Part shown: one piece after another, positions 44,481-53,337 of the stretch
How positions within the stretch are numbered: the stretch's first letter is position 1
Layout: each line of letters begins with the position of its first letter
NCBI RefSeq assembly: GCF_007988905.1
Contig: NZ_BJVA01000003.1
Span: 186,001-250,000 of the forward strand
DNA: 64,000 nucleotides
Direction: 5' to 3'
Origin: Gluconobacter kanchanaburiensis NBRC 103587
Lineage (GTDB): Bacteria; Pseudomonadota; Alphaproteobacteria; Acetobacterales; Acetobacteraceae
Position numbers and translations under genes: made by a program
The notes under the pieces: model-generated
What the model saw: the letters and a program-made list of their open reading frames with translations, nothing else
Database searches by the model: none
Told to the model about the DNA's origin: nothing

Positions 44481-47069
44481 TCAGGCCTCGTCGATCGACC
44501 GTTTGGGAAGCAGGGCCGGAACAAAGACCATTGTGCAGAGCAGTGTGCAGCCGAGGGACATTAACAGCAGTCGGCCCATGCTCGCCGTGCCCGGATGCCC
44601 GGAGCGCGCCAGCGAGCCGAAAGCCGTGGCGGTCGTTAGGGCTGAAAACAGCACCGCGCGTGCTGTGGGAGAAGTCAGCGGACCCTTCACGCCCTCACGC
44701 CAGTTCATGACGAAATAGATGTTGAACGATACGCCCACACCCAGCAGCAGCGGCAGGGCGATGATGTTGGCGTAGTTCAGCGTCTCGGGAACGGTGACGA
44801 CAAGGATGACGGTCAGCAGCGCCGACATCAGAAGCGGTGCCATGACAAGCGCCGCATCCAGCAGGCGGCGCAGAACCACGAGTAGGATGATGGCAATCAT
44901 GATGAGTGCACAGATTGCCGCCACAGTGAAAGCGTGAACAATCGTATTGGCACTCTCTGTGATCTCCATCGCGGGGCCCGCGACATCCGGATTGACCGAG
45001 CGCAGTTCGCGGACGAAGCGGTGCAGCACCGGCGTTTCGGACATCTGGCCCTTGGGGTGGATCGTCAGGCGGGCGCGACCATCGGGCAGGACATAGTCCT
45101 GACGCACATCTTGCGGGATGCTGTCCATCGTGACCGACGTGGGCTGTAAAGCCGTACGCAGCATTGACAGTTCGTCCGGCAGGAACCGCGTCAGGGACGT
45201 GCTGGCCTGAAGAAGCGTGGTGTCGGAGGCTGTGGAGAGCGTGTGCAGCGCCTGGCGGATTTTTTCCAGAGGGGCAGGGAGCTGATCCTTCACGGCATCC
45301 AGCTTCTGTGCGGCCGTAACAGCTGCGGCGCGAATGGCTGCGGCGTCCGGTGCTGGCGCAGGATTAGCCACCGTAATGGTCGGCAGCAGGATGGAGGCCG
45401 TGTCCTCGATCATGGCCAGCTTGGTCTTCTGATCATCGGGGACCAGAGCGCCGAGCCAGAGCACGTCGTGTACGCTCGGCAGTTTCGAGAACGCTGCAGC
45501 CTGTCGGGCGGCGTCTGTCAGGTTCGGAGTCAGGACCTGCGCACTGTAAGGCGTGGTGAGCGGATTGGCTTCCAGCAGATGGAGCGCGCGCATACCCTCG
45601 GTGTTGGGGTCTTTGGTGTGCAGCGGATCGGCGTCGAATTTCAGGAGCGGCATGAGAGCCAGCCCCACGATACCCAGAAGTGCGAAGACACCGACGACCT
45701 TGTGGCGTTTATGGCGCAAGAAGGCGTCTGCGGGCGCCATGAAAGCAAATCCCGGTGTTCCGCTACCCAGCTTCGCGCGGAAGACGGACAGCAGGGCCGG
45801 AAGCAGCGTCATGGTGCAGAAGAAGGCGATCAGCATGCCGAAGCCCGCGATCAGCCCGAGCTGCGCCACGCCGATGAAACTTGTGGGATAGAACGCCAGA
45901 AAGCCCGCCGCCGTGGCAAGGGCTGCGACAAGAATTTGTGCTCCGCTTTCCTGACCCGTGAGGGTGATGGCGTCATGCAGGGAAGGGTGGGACCCGTCGT
46001 TATTGCGCTGTCCGCGCAGACGCACAGTATACTGAATGGCGAAATCGACCGCGATGCCGACGAACAGGATCGCGAAGGCTACCGAAATTAGATTCAGTTC
46101 GCCAACCGCCAGAGCTGCGAAACCCGTCGTCAGAAGAAGGCCGCCGATCAGGGTGAGCAGGATCGGAATGATGACGCGAGGAGAATGGACGGCAAGAATC
46201 AGCCAGACTGCAACCAGAATCAGCGAAATGATGAGCCCCAGCACCATGCCGTGCGCAACGGTGAAGAACTCTTCGTCCGACAGTTTCACTTCACCGGTAA
46301 TGATGCCCGAAGCCTGTTTCGTCTTCACGAATTCAAGGTTGTTGATCGCCTGACGCATGGCGGTCGTGGCGCCTTCGCCGGGCTGGAAGGAGCTGTAATC
46401 GAGCTTCGGCTGCGTGACGACGAACTCATATTGCGTGCCCAGTTCAGCCAGCTTGCCGATCAGCAGGTTCTGCCACGACATATCCTGCGGATGGCCGTTT
46501 GCCGCCGCCGTCAGGGAGTTGGCGAAACCGTCCAGCGCCCCATTGAAGCCGCTGGGGATGCCTTGTCCGGCTTTGATGCCTTCACCAATCAGGCCAAGAG
46601 CGCCGAACAGGCCGCGGGCGGACGGATCGGCGGCCAGCGTACCAAGGAAAGGCTGGGCGGAGACGATCGAGTCTAGCAGCGGCTCCAGATCCTTTGTGTC
46701 GAGGAACAGGAAGCCGTGACTGTTATAGAAGGCATTGTCTCCGGGCAGGCTGACTGTCTTGAAATGCGTATGGTCCTGACTAAGCGCCGCGGCGAGTTCC
46801 CGTGCGGCCACACGCCCCTGTTCAGGGATGCGGCTGTCGATGATGGCGACGAGCTGGTTGCTGTCCTGCGGGAACAGGCGCGTCAGTTCCATGCTTCGTT
46901 TTTTCCAGGGCAGACTGTTGGCAAACATCTTGCTGGTGTCCGTTGTCACGCTGATACGTGTGACACTCAGGGCGATGGAGCCGGCACAGAGCAGTGCGAA
47001 CAGGGCCAGGACGAGGGGCGCACGACGCGCGCAGACGGCATTGAGCCGACCGGTCAGATCCGAAAACAT
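44481..47069 (-). CDS. hpnN: Hopanoid biosynthesis-associated RND transporter HpnN
   Basis: MMPL/RND-like transporter that in other bacteria moves hopanoids to the outer membrane. The 862-residue protein has about twelve membrane helices in two sets (15-35 and 270-430; 490-510 and 700-850) around two periplasmic domains with HpnN features: SVTTDTSKMFANSLPWKKRSMELTRLFPQDSNQLVAIID near residues 40-80 and the LPLLLGVGVSFNIYFVMNWREG segment late in the protein. The start at 47069 is preceded by an AAGGGTAGG stretch; the longer frame runs into the divergent IMPACT gene. Other hopanoid genes are not in the window. Confidence 0.9.
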   Translation of the reverse strand: MFSDLTGRLNAVCARRAPLVLALFALLCAGSIALSVTRISVTTDTSKMFANSLPWKKRSMELTRLFPQDSNQLVAIIDSRIPEQGRVAARELAAALSQDHTHFKTVSLPGDNAFYNSHGFLFLDTKDLEPLLDSIVSAQPFLGTLAADPSARGLFGALGLIGEGIKAGQGIPSGFNGALDGFANSLTAAANGHPQDMSWQNLLIGKLAELGTQYEFVVTQPKLDYSSFQPGEGATTAMRQAINNLEFVKTKQASGIITGEVKLSDEEFFTVAHGMVLGLIISLILVAVWLILAVHSPRVIIPILLTLIGGLLLTTGFAALAVGELNLISVAFAILFVGIAVDFAIQYTVRLRGQRNNDGSHPSLHDAITLTGQESGAQILVAALATAAGFLAFYPTSFIGVAQLGLIAGFGMLIAFFCTMTLLPALLSVFRAKLGSGTPGFAFMAPADAFLRHKRHKVVGVFALLGIVGLALMPLLKFDADPLHTKDPNTEGMRALHLLEANPLTTPYSAQVLTPNLTDAARQAAAFSKLPSVHDVLWLGALVPDDQKTKLAMIEDTASILLPTITVANPAPAPDAAAIRAAAVTAAQKLDAVKDQLPAPLEKIRQALHTLSTASDTTLLQASTSLTRFLPDELSMLRTALQPTSVTMDSIPQDVRQDYVLPDGRARLTIHPKGQMSETPVLHRFVRELRSVNPDVAGPAMEITESANTIVHAFTVAAICALIMIAIILLVVLRRLLDAALVMAPLLMSALLTVILVVTVPETLNYANIIALPLLLGVGVSFNIYFVMNWREGVKGPLTSPTARAVLFSALTTATAFGSLARSGHPGTASMGRLLLMSLGCTLLCTMVFVPALLPKRSIDEA

Positions 47070-47149
47070 GGGGCCTACCCTTAACAGAACGGGCAGCGTT
47101 TCCCTACCCCATCCTGACATTTCAGCGATCCTGATGCAGAAGGAAAGCC

Positions 47150-47737
47150 ATGACATGGACTCTGCCCGGCCTCGCGACCTACGAAAGTATGATTAAGAAC
47201 AGTGTTTTCCGGGCTTCCGCAGCTCCTGTGGAAGACGAGGCCGCCGCCATGGCCTTCTTCCGTGAGGTCGCCGTTCTGGAGGCGACGCATAACTGCTGGG
47301 CTTTCAAAACCGGCCAGCGCTTCCGATGCAGTGACGACGGAGAACCCGGCGGCACGGCAGGACGGCCGATTCTGTCCGCCATTGAGGGGCAGGACTTTGA
47401 TAACGTCATGATCGTCGTGACGCGGTGGTATGGCGGTGTGCAGCTTGGCGCTGGAGGGCTGGTGCGGGCTTATGGCGGCGCGGCGTCGGCCTGTCTGCGC
47501 GAGGCGGAGCGGATTGAGCGGATTGAAACAGTATCCCTGCGTTTTCACTGCCCGTTCTCCAGCTTTGCGATGGTGGAATCGAAGATCGAAAGCTGGCGTG
47601 CGAACCGGACGGAATGTGACTTCGATGCCGAGGGTGCCTGGATGACACTGGCTGTACCGGCCGAGGACGCTGAGGCCATCACGGACTGGCTGCGGGATCT
47701 GACGCGAGGGCAGATGGAGATTACCCGATGGGATTAA
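47150..47737 (+). CDS. IMPACT (YigZ) family protein
   Basis: 195-residue protein of the YigZ/IMPACT family (UPF0029), a conserved regulator-like fold. It has AMAFFREVAVLEATHNCWAFKTG, the signature DDGEPGGTAGRPILSAIEGQDFDNVMIVVTRWYGGVQLGAGGLVRAYGGAA (about 60-110) and a C-terminal DUF1949-like half (FSSFAMVESKIESWRANRTEC, ITDWLRDLTRG). AAGGAAAG lies just upstream of the ATG. It is divergent from hpnN. Molecular function is not settled for the family. Confidence 0.92.
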   Translation: MTWTLPGLATYESMIKNSVFRASAAPVEDEAAAMAFFREVAVLEATHNCWAFKTGQRFRCSDDGEPGGTAGRPILSAIEGQDFDNVMIVVTRWYGGVQLGAGGLVRAYGGAASACLREAERIERIETVSLRFHCPFSSFAMVESKIESWRANRTECDFDAEGAWMTLAVPAEDAEAITDWLRDLTRGQMEITRWD

Positions 47738-47760
47738 AAACTATATAAAATAGTATTTTT
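47736..47760. repeat. AT-rich motif shared with 43053-43077, copy 2
   Basis: ACTATATAAAATAGT (47740-47754) directly after the IMPACT stop codon and 83 bases before the alginate-export-type porin. ACTAT and ATAGT form a 5-base inverted repeat around ATAAA. May be part of the porin promoter region. Confidence 0.4.
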
Positions 47761-47836
47761 TATTTAAAACTATGGAGATTGATGTTTTTGGATCTCTGAA
47801 TAATGTTCTGCGAACCCCGTCTGGAGTTTTCAGGGC

Positions 47837-49537
47837 ATGTCGCGTCATCTTTCATACCGCAACCGGTCCTTTTTTGTCCTGATGGCAGTGGAAATCTGCA
47901 TGCCGTACAGGGGCATGGCCGCTGAGACCACAGTGCCCGTGACTGCTCCGCAAATCTCCGCTGCGCCTCAACCTCTTAAAACAGAAGAATGGATCCGGGT
48001 GCCTTCCACGGAGCGGCCGCCCATCCAGAATTATCCCCACGCCGGTGTCGTAGGGCAGCCGCGTCGTGTGGTTGCCAGTCAGAACCACGCGCCGCAGGGT
48101 CGGCAGGGGCCATGGGGCGCCTTCAGCTATGGTAACGGCGAAGCAGCGGGTTTTGGGCCAGTCGGCCGCTATGGTGTGGCGCCTTGGGCGGAGGACTGGA
48201 GTTTCCTGCGCGATAAAAGTCGTCGGGATGATCCGTTCGACCCGCTCAAATTCATTGCCTTGAACGATGCGGGAACAATCTGGTTGTCCTTTTCCGGCGA
48301 GACGCGTCTGCGGAACTGGTATGAGGAAGCACCTTTTCTCGGAAAGAAGGGCAATAGCAATTCCGGCCGGTTCGGTGTGCGAAATCTCTACGGCGCAGAC
48401 CTGCATCTGGGCGAGCACGTCCGACTGTTTGGACAGCTTATCAACGCGGATGCCGGGGGCTGGAAAGGCTTTGGCTACAACACCACCTATCGCAAGCGGC
48501 TGGACCTCCAGCAGGCTTTCATTGAGTTCAAGGGCAAGCTCGCAGGGGCGCAGACCGGCTTCATGTTCGGGCGACAGCAGTTCCTCGATGCCCCGTCTTA
48601 CGTGCTGTACAATCGCGAGACGCCCAATGTGCCGTTGTCGTGGAATGGCGGGCGCATTTATGCGATCTGGCCCAATATCCGCGTGGATGCGTTTGATTTC
48701 GTCCAGACCAAAACGGACGCGACCCTGATGTTCCACGACACGGAAGATTACGGAACCCGCCTGTATGGCGGGGACATTACGGCTCTGGTGCCGCAGTTCT
48801 CGATTGGCGGTGAGACGGTCCATTCGTTTCTGGACATTTTCTATTATGGCTACCGCTATGGCGGCAGTCTGTCCGTCGTGCCGCTTGCCTCGGGTGCAAT
48901 GAAAGGCACGTCTTCACGCGGAAATGTTGGTTTCCGCTGGTACGGCACGGCTGCGTCGTTCGAATATTCGTTTGGTGGTCTGTATCAGGACGGGACGTTC
49001 CAGAAATCGGGAAGCGAACGCAAATTTTCGGTTCAGGCCTATTCGGTCAATACAATCGTGGGATACCGGCATACGCCCTCACCACTGCACCCGTTCATCG
49101 GCGTTCAGGCAGATCTGTATTCCGGCGGTGCCAACGGAACGGACGGCCCGGTCAGGACCTATATGGCGCCCTTCAACCCGCAGACGAACTATCTGGACAC
49201 CACGACCTATATCCAGCCGTCCAATCTCGTGAGCCTCTCCCCGGTTCTCAGCATCACACCGTGGAAAGGCTTTGCGAGTATCCAGTTCAAGGTGCCGTTC
49301 ATGTGGCGGGAGAACGCGGACGGAGCGATCTGGAATTCGTCGGGCCCCTACACATTCTCGAAAACCTATCACGGCGGCTATATCGGCGTGGTGCCGCAGG
49401 CGTCCCTCAAACTCCAGCTCAACCGGCACTTGACCTGGCAGATCTATGGCGCGCGGTTCATGGCCTCGAACGGCCTTCACGCGGCAGGCGGGAAAAGCGG
49501 CAGCTATGCCCAGTCCAATGTGATTTTCAGGTTCTGA
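47837..49537 (+). CDS. Alginate-export-family outer membrane porin
   Basis: 566-residue barrel of the alginate export (AlgE-like, PF13372) family. An N-terminal signal (MSRHLSYRNRSFFVLMAVEI...AAE) is followed by a proline-rich stretch, then SGETRLRNWYEEAPFLG (about 155-171), LQQAFIEFKGKLAGAQTGFMFGRQQFLD (about 218-245) and many aromatic strands, ending in SNVIFRF with a C-terminal Phe. AFIEF-FGRQ is the typical core of this group. No alginate synthesis genes are nearby, so the transported molecule is probably a different polysaccharide or organic acid. Convergent with the glycosyltransferase gene, seven bases apart. Confidence 0.82.
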   Translation: MSRHLSYRNRSFFVLMAVEICMPYRGMAAETTVPVTAPQISAAPQPLKTEEWIRVPSTERPPIQNYPHAGVVGQPRRVVASQNHAPQGRQGPWGAFSYGNGEAAGFGPVGRYGVAPWAEDWSFLRDKSRRDDPFDPLKFIALNDAGTIWLSFSGETRLRNWYEEAPFLGKKGNSNSGRFGVRNLYGADLHLGEHVRLFGQLINADAGGWKGFGYNTTYRKRLDLQQAFIEFKGKLAGAQTGFMFGRQQFLDAPSYVLYNRETPNVPLSWNGGRIYAIWPNIRVDAFDFVQTKTDATLMFHDTEDYGTRLYGGDITALVPQFSIGGETVHSFLDIFYYGYRYGGSLSVVPLASGAMKGTSSRGNVGFRWYGTAASFEYSFGGLYQDGTFQKSGSERKFSVQAYSVNTIVGYRHTPSPLHPFIGVQADLYSGGANGTDGPVRTYMAPFNPQTNYLDTTTYIQPSNLVSLSPVLSITPWKGFASIQFKVPFMWRENADGAIWNSSGPYTFSKTYHGGYIGVVPQASLKLQLNRHLTWQIYGARFMASNGLHAAGGKSGSYAQSNVIFRF

Positions 49538-49543
49538 GGCGCG

Positions 49544-51514
49544 TCAGTTCAGAAGGGCGGGGTCTTCATGCTCCGTGCCCTGAAGAACAGGTGGCACAAG
49601 CGGCGAAAGAGCCGAAAGGACAGCCTCCCGTGAAAAGCGCGTTCTAAGCAGTTTTCGTCCAGCCGTAACCTGTTTGCGGGCGGTGGCCGGGTCCAGACAT
49701 GCGACAATCCGTTCCACGAATGCAGAGGGCGTATCGGCAATGCTGTCCCGCCATGTCTTGTCGTCCGGGTTCACCAGTCCTTCGGCGGCGATAGTGGTCA
49801 TGACGACGGGCAGACCGGCAGCCCAGGATTCAAGAACCTTGCCCTTGATCCCCGCGCCGAAACGCAGCGGCGCCACGCAGAGGGCAATATTTGTCAGTGC
49901 ATCGGCCAGGTCCGGGACGGCGCCCACGATTTCCACATCCTCCGCTGCCAGCGTATGAACGGCATGAGGCATGGCGCTCCCGATCAGGCGGCACCGAAGC
50001 CCCGGAACAGCCTCCCGCAGAAGCGGCATGATCGTTAGAACCAGCCATTTCGCCGCATCCAGATTGGGCTCATGCGCGAAGTGTCCGATAAAGGCGATGA
50101 CAGGGGCCTGCGGGCGCACGCGTCTGCGGGACGATACTGGCACATCCCACGGAACGACATGGATGTTGGCGGTGGGAACCGTCCGGCCAAGGCGCCCAGC
50201 CTCTACGGAAGAATGGGTCAGTACGAAATCCGCCAGCCAGGCGCACATATTTTCCCGGACTTCAAGGCGGCTGGCAAAGCGTTCAAGTTCCGGGCGTGAT
50301 TCGACGGCGGCCTGCCGGTGAAGGCGCAGGGATGTCAGGTCCGCAACGCTCCAGATCAGCGTTGCGGCGGGAGCAAATGCCCGCGTAAGCGCCGCATAGC
50401 TTTCCGCGTTGTTGAGGCGGTGCAGATAGACCACCTCAAGTCCTTCGCCCAGTCGCCGGAGTGCTTCTTCGGGGCAGGGGAAAACCGGGGGCATCAGGCA
50501 GTCGATCCCCAGATGTTCCAGCCGTGCGCGATCCTGCTCGTCCGGCGGAAAGCGGGAGGCCATGAAACAGCACCTATAGCCAAGGTCACGGGCGGCCTGG
50601 ATATGGGACAGGAAGGCGACCGAACCAGCATCGCGCGCCGGATCGGGTGCACGGTCATCGACAAACAGGGCCACCGGACGTGGCATCGGGACACCGACCG
50701 CTTCGGCTCTGGCCTCGGACGGTTCATGCCCCAGACGTCGCGCCCGCCGGATCTCCATGCGTTCACGAAGGGCCGTCACGTCCGCACCCTCCCGCGTTCG
50801 GAGCGCGCTGGCTTCCGAGACCAGAAAAGCCAGGGCTTCTGCTCGGGCATTCGGGGTGTCCAGTCCACACAGAATGCTGGAGACATGGTCTTTGAGTTCG
50901 GCGGACAATGCGCCCGTTCTGCGCAGCGTGTGCGGTGTGCCGAAGCGCTCCTCACCGTAGCGGAGTTCGATGACATGATCCGTCAGGGGATCGATCGCGG
51001 CTGTAAAGGCATGGTGAAATCCATGGCGCCCCGTACCAAAACCCGCGTCGCGCAGATCTGCGCGGAAACGGTTCGCCGCGATGCGTCCGGCGGGTCTGCC
51101 GTCCACCCAGACTGTCAGCCAGACAGTTCGGTCCGGGTTGTCGCTATCCCGGACCCAGCCCGCGATGTGATAGCGGTCTGCGACATCGATCGCCCCTTCA
51201 AGGGAAGCGGGCAGTGGAGGAATCCGAACCGGAGAGCCATTCAGGGGGCGGTCTTCCCGCGTATCCGTGAATTCGATCAGCGCTCCTTCATGCGGTAGCG
51301 GAAAAGGCCATGTCCTGCTGAAGGCGCAGCACCCCTGTCGTGCCGTGCCATCAAGATCGGCACGGAAGGTGTCGGCATCCGTTTCATCCACCAGTTCGCC
51401 ATCGACCCGTACCTGAATCCGCACGGGCATGTCCGGTGTGGCGAGATCAACCGCCCATCCGGCAAAACGTTCACGGTCGCAGACGTCGACATAGCCGACA
51501 AGAGGAGCTGTCAA
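49544..51514 (-). CDS. GT-B glycosyltransferase with two N-terminal beta-sandwich-like repeats
   Basis: 656-residue protein. Two related segments open it: GYVDVCDRERFAGWAVD...VRVDGELVDETDADTFRADL (about 5-60) and GAIDVADRYHIAGWVRD...VWVDGRPAGRIAANRFRADL (about 90-145). The C-terminal half is a GT4-like transferase: PVIAFIGHFAHEPNLDAAKWL, RLIGSAMPHAV, then APLRFGAGIKGKVLESWAAGLPVV (about 550-575). The start is uncertain; TTG at 51514 follows GGGGA and lies 20 bases past the upstream stop, whereas ATG 51589 would overlap the Hint gene. Immediately downstream of the AIDA-repeat Hint gene on the same strand, it may modify that protein. Confidence 0.78.
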   Translation of the reverse strand: MTAPLVGYVDVCDRERFAGWAVDLATPDMPVRIQVRVDGELVDETDADTFRADLDGTARQGCCAFSRTWPFPLPHEGALIEFTDTREDRPLNGSPVRIPPLPASLEGAIDVADRYHIAGWVRDSDNPDRTVWLTVWVDGRPAGRIAANRFRADLRDAGFGTGRHGFHHAFTAAIDPLTDHVIELRYGEERFGTPHTLRRTGALSAELKDHVSSILCGLDTPNARAEALAFLVSEASALRTREGADVTALRERMEIRRARRLGHEPSEARAEAVGVPMPRPVALFVDDRAPDPARDAGSVAFLSHIQAARDLGYRCCFMASRFPPDEQDRARLEHLGIDCLMPPVFPCPEEALRRLGEGLEVVYLHRLNNAESYAALTRAFAPAATLIWSVADLTSLRLHRQAAVESRPELERFASRLEVRENMCAWLADFVLTHSSVEAGRLGRTVPTANIHVVPWDVPVSSRRRVRPQAPVIAFIGHFAHEPNLDAAKWLVLTIMPLLREAVPGLRCRLIGSAMPHAVHTLAAEDVEIVGAVPDLADALTNIALCVAPLRFGAGIKGKVLESWAAGLPVVMTTIAAEGLVNPDDKTWRDSIADTPSAFVERIVACLDPATARKQVTAGRKLLRTRFSREAVLSALSPLVPPVLQGTEHEDPALLN

Positions 51515-51534
51515 GGCGAAGGATATCCCCGGGT

Positions 51535-53133
51535 TCAGGCCGCGCTGATCTCTGCGATCCCATCTTCCAGACGTCCGGCCCGGAGACATAGCCGGCGGTA
51601 AATGGCCTCAAGCTCTGCACCCTCTTCGAGGCGCGGGGCGCAGTAGCGTGGCGGCTGGGGAGGAGAGTCGGGGTAAAGGGCCGCGTAATCATCAGCATTA
51701 TGGAACATTCCACGGGAGCCGTCATCAAGGAAACTTTCAGACGGCGCGCCTTCCGCCAGCAGCAGATCGTGGCTTTCAAGCTCGACATGGATGTAGCGGA
51801 TCGTCTCTGGACGCAGGATCTGAAGAATGGATGTTCCGTTTACGAGATGAAGGGCCGGGATCAGGAAACCATCGATGAACATGGCGTGCAGTGGCGAAAC
51901 CATCAGATCGCGCCTTGGCAGCCCTTCTTCCAGTGCTCCCGCCCGGATGAGAACCGGCAGGATATCCCGGTTGCCGTAAGCGAACAGGGGATCGTAGGCG
52001 CGGCGTCCAATCCAGTGTACGGTCCGGATCTTGCCGTTGGCCGTTAGGATGGCGTCTCCGATCTCCAGATTTTCTACCGGCCGCTCTCCGTCTGGCGTCG
52101 CGATCAGCGTTCCCGGGCAGTAACAGGGCGTTCCAAAACCCATTTCGAGATAATTTCCGCTGGCCGCCTGCGTAAAATAGAGCGGCGAGGTAAAGTCACC
52201 CTGAATGGCGATGTCCTTAACCATCGTCGTTCCGGAAAAGACTTCCAGTCTCCCGCTTGTCCCGTCTTCATCAGGGATGACAGTTGCCCTGACTGTTCCT
52301 CCTGAGGGACTGATATCGGTGAAAACGAGGGCTGCGGATGTCTGGATCGTTACGGGGTTTTCCAGGGATACGCCTGAATCGAGTTGGAGCACCCCACCGC
52401 TGCTGACCGAGATATCAGACAGTATGGCCCCACTATGGGCGATTACCATGCCGCCACTGGACACCGTGGCATTCCGGACTGTGCCGTCAACCACAAGCAC
52501 GCCATCGGATTGAACGGTTACATTCTCGCTCGTCCCCTCCACATCCTGCTCTGCCTGGAAGTGGAGTGTCTCATAGTGCCAGTCATTCCCGCCGCTCCCG
52601 AGGAAGAAAATTGCAGACGAACCCTTAAGAACCGTGTCAGTGGCGGAGCCGCCTGCCTCGATTGTGGAAAGGGCGTCATTCTCCACATGAACGCCGCTGA
52701 CATACCCGCCGCTTTCGACCGTCTGGTAAGCTTTTATTTCCTGATCATAGTATTTGCCAACACCGACATAGGCATTCACGGCCGATCCCTGGACGGTCGT
52801 GTCAAAGGCGCTACCCCCATTTTGAATGATCTGGTTGGCAGGAGCGTCCAGCGCGGTCCAGCCATTAGCTTGATAATAGAATTCGGACAGGATCTGAGTG
52901 TGATCAGCGACGCCACCAGATTGCACAATCTGAGTACCTGCTGAGGTAGGAATATATTCGCCGTAGCTGCTACTATCTTCATAGCCGTGCACGATCGTAT
53001 CGACTGCCGAGCCGAGCACATATTCCGTTACGCCATTGATGGTCAGTCCCGAGACCGTGGCGCCCGCGACAACGGTGATGGAGCCATCGGTCCCGGTTTC
53101 AGTTCCGGACGAAGCCTGAGAGGAAGAAGACAT
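51535..53133 (-). CDS. Hint-domain protein with AIDA-like repeats
   Basis: 532-residue protein. Residues about 10-330 are Gly/Ser/Val-rich strand-loop-strand repeats of AIDA type: QIVQSGGVADHTQI, QIIQNGGSAFDTTVQG, QTVESGGYVSGVHVE, TIEAGGSATDTVLKG, VTVQSDGVLVVDGTVRNATV. This pattern is found in autotransporters that are heptosylated. A Hint_2 domain starts at Cys336 (CYCPGTLIATPDGE), has the DAILTANGKIRTVHWIGRRAY core and SPLHAMFIDG, but no clear C-terminal HN, so autocleavage is possible but splicing unlikely. No signal peptide and no outer-membrane translocator domain are seen, so the export route is unknown. Confidence 0.82.
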   Translation of the reverse strand: MSSSSQASSGTETGTDGSITVVAGATVSGLTINGVTEYVLGSAVDTIVHGYEDSSSYGEYIPTSAGTQIVQSGGVADHTQILSEFYYQANGWTALDAPANQIIQNGGSAFDTTVQGSAVNAYVGVGKYYDQEIKAYQTVESGGYVSGVHVENDALSTIEAGGSATDTVLKGSSAIFFLGSGGNDWHYETLHFQAEQDVEGTSENVTVQSDGVLVVDGTVRNATVSSGGMVIAHSGAILSDISVSSGGVLQLDSGVSLENPVTIQTSAALVFTDISPSGGTVRATVIPDEDGTSGRLEVFSGTTMVKDIAIQGDFTSPLYFTQAASGNYLEMGFGTPCYCPGTLIATPDGERPVENLEIGDAILTANGKIRTVHWIGRRAYDPLFAYGNRDILPVLIRAGALEEGLPRRDLMVSPLHAMFIDGFLIPALHLVNGTSILQILRPETIRYIHVELESHDLLLAEGAPSESFLDDGSRGMFHNADDYAALYPDSPPQPPRYCAPRLEEGAELEAIYRRLCLRAGRLEDGIAEISAA

Positions 53134-53337
53134 GGCGCATGTATTCCTTTATCGGGAAAGGACAATACTTACGCCGCGGCAGGTGCGAGCGGATGTCCGG
53201 ATTCCAAGATGGTTGCTGTGTAACCATAAACAATCCGGTTCTGGAGATCGCGCAAATAAATCGTTAAAATCGATCAACGCAAATGGAATAAAATAAAGAT
53301 CAATTCAACGTTATTTACTGTATTTTGACTCAGTTAT

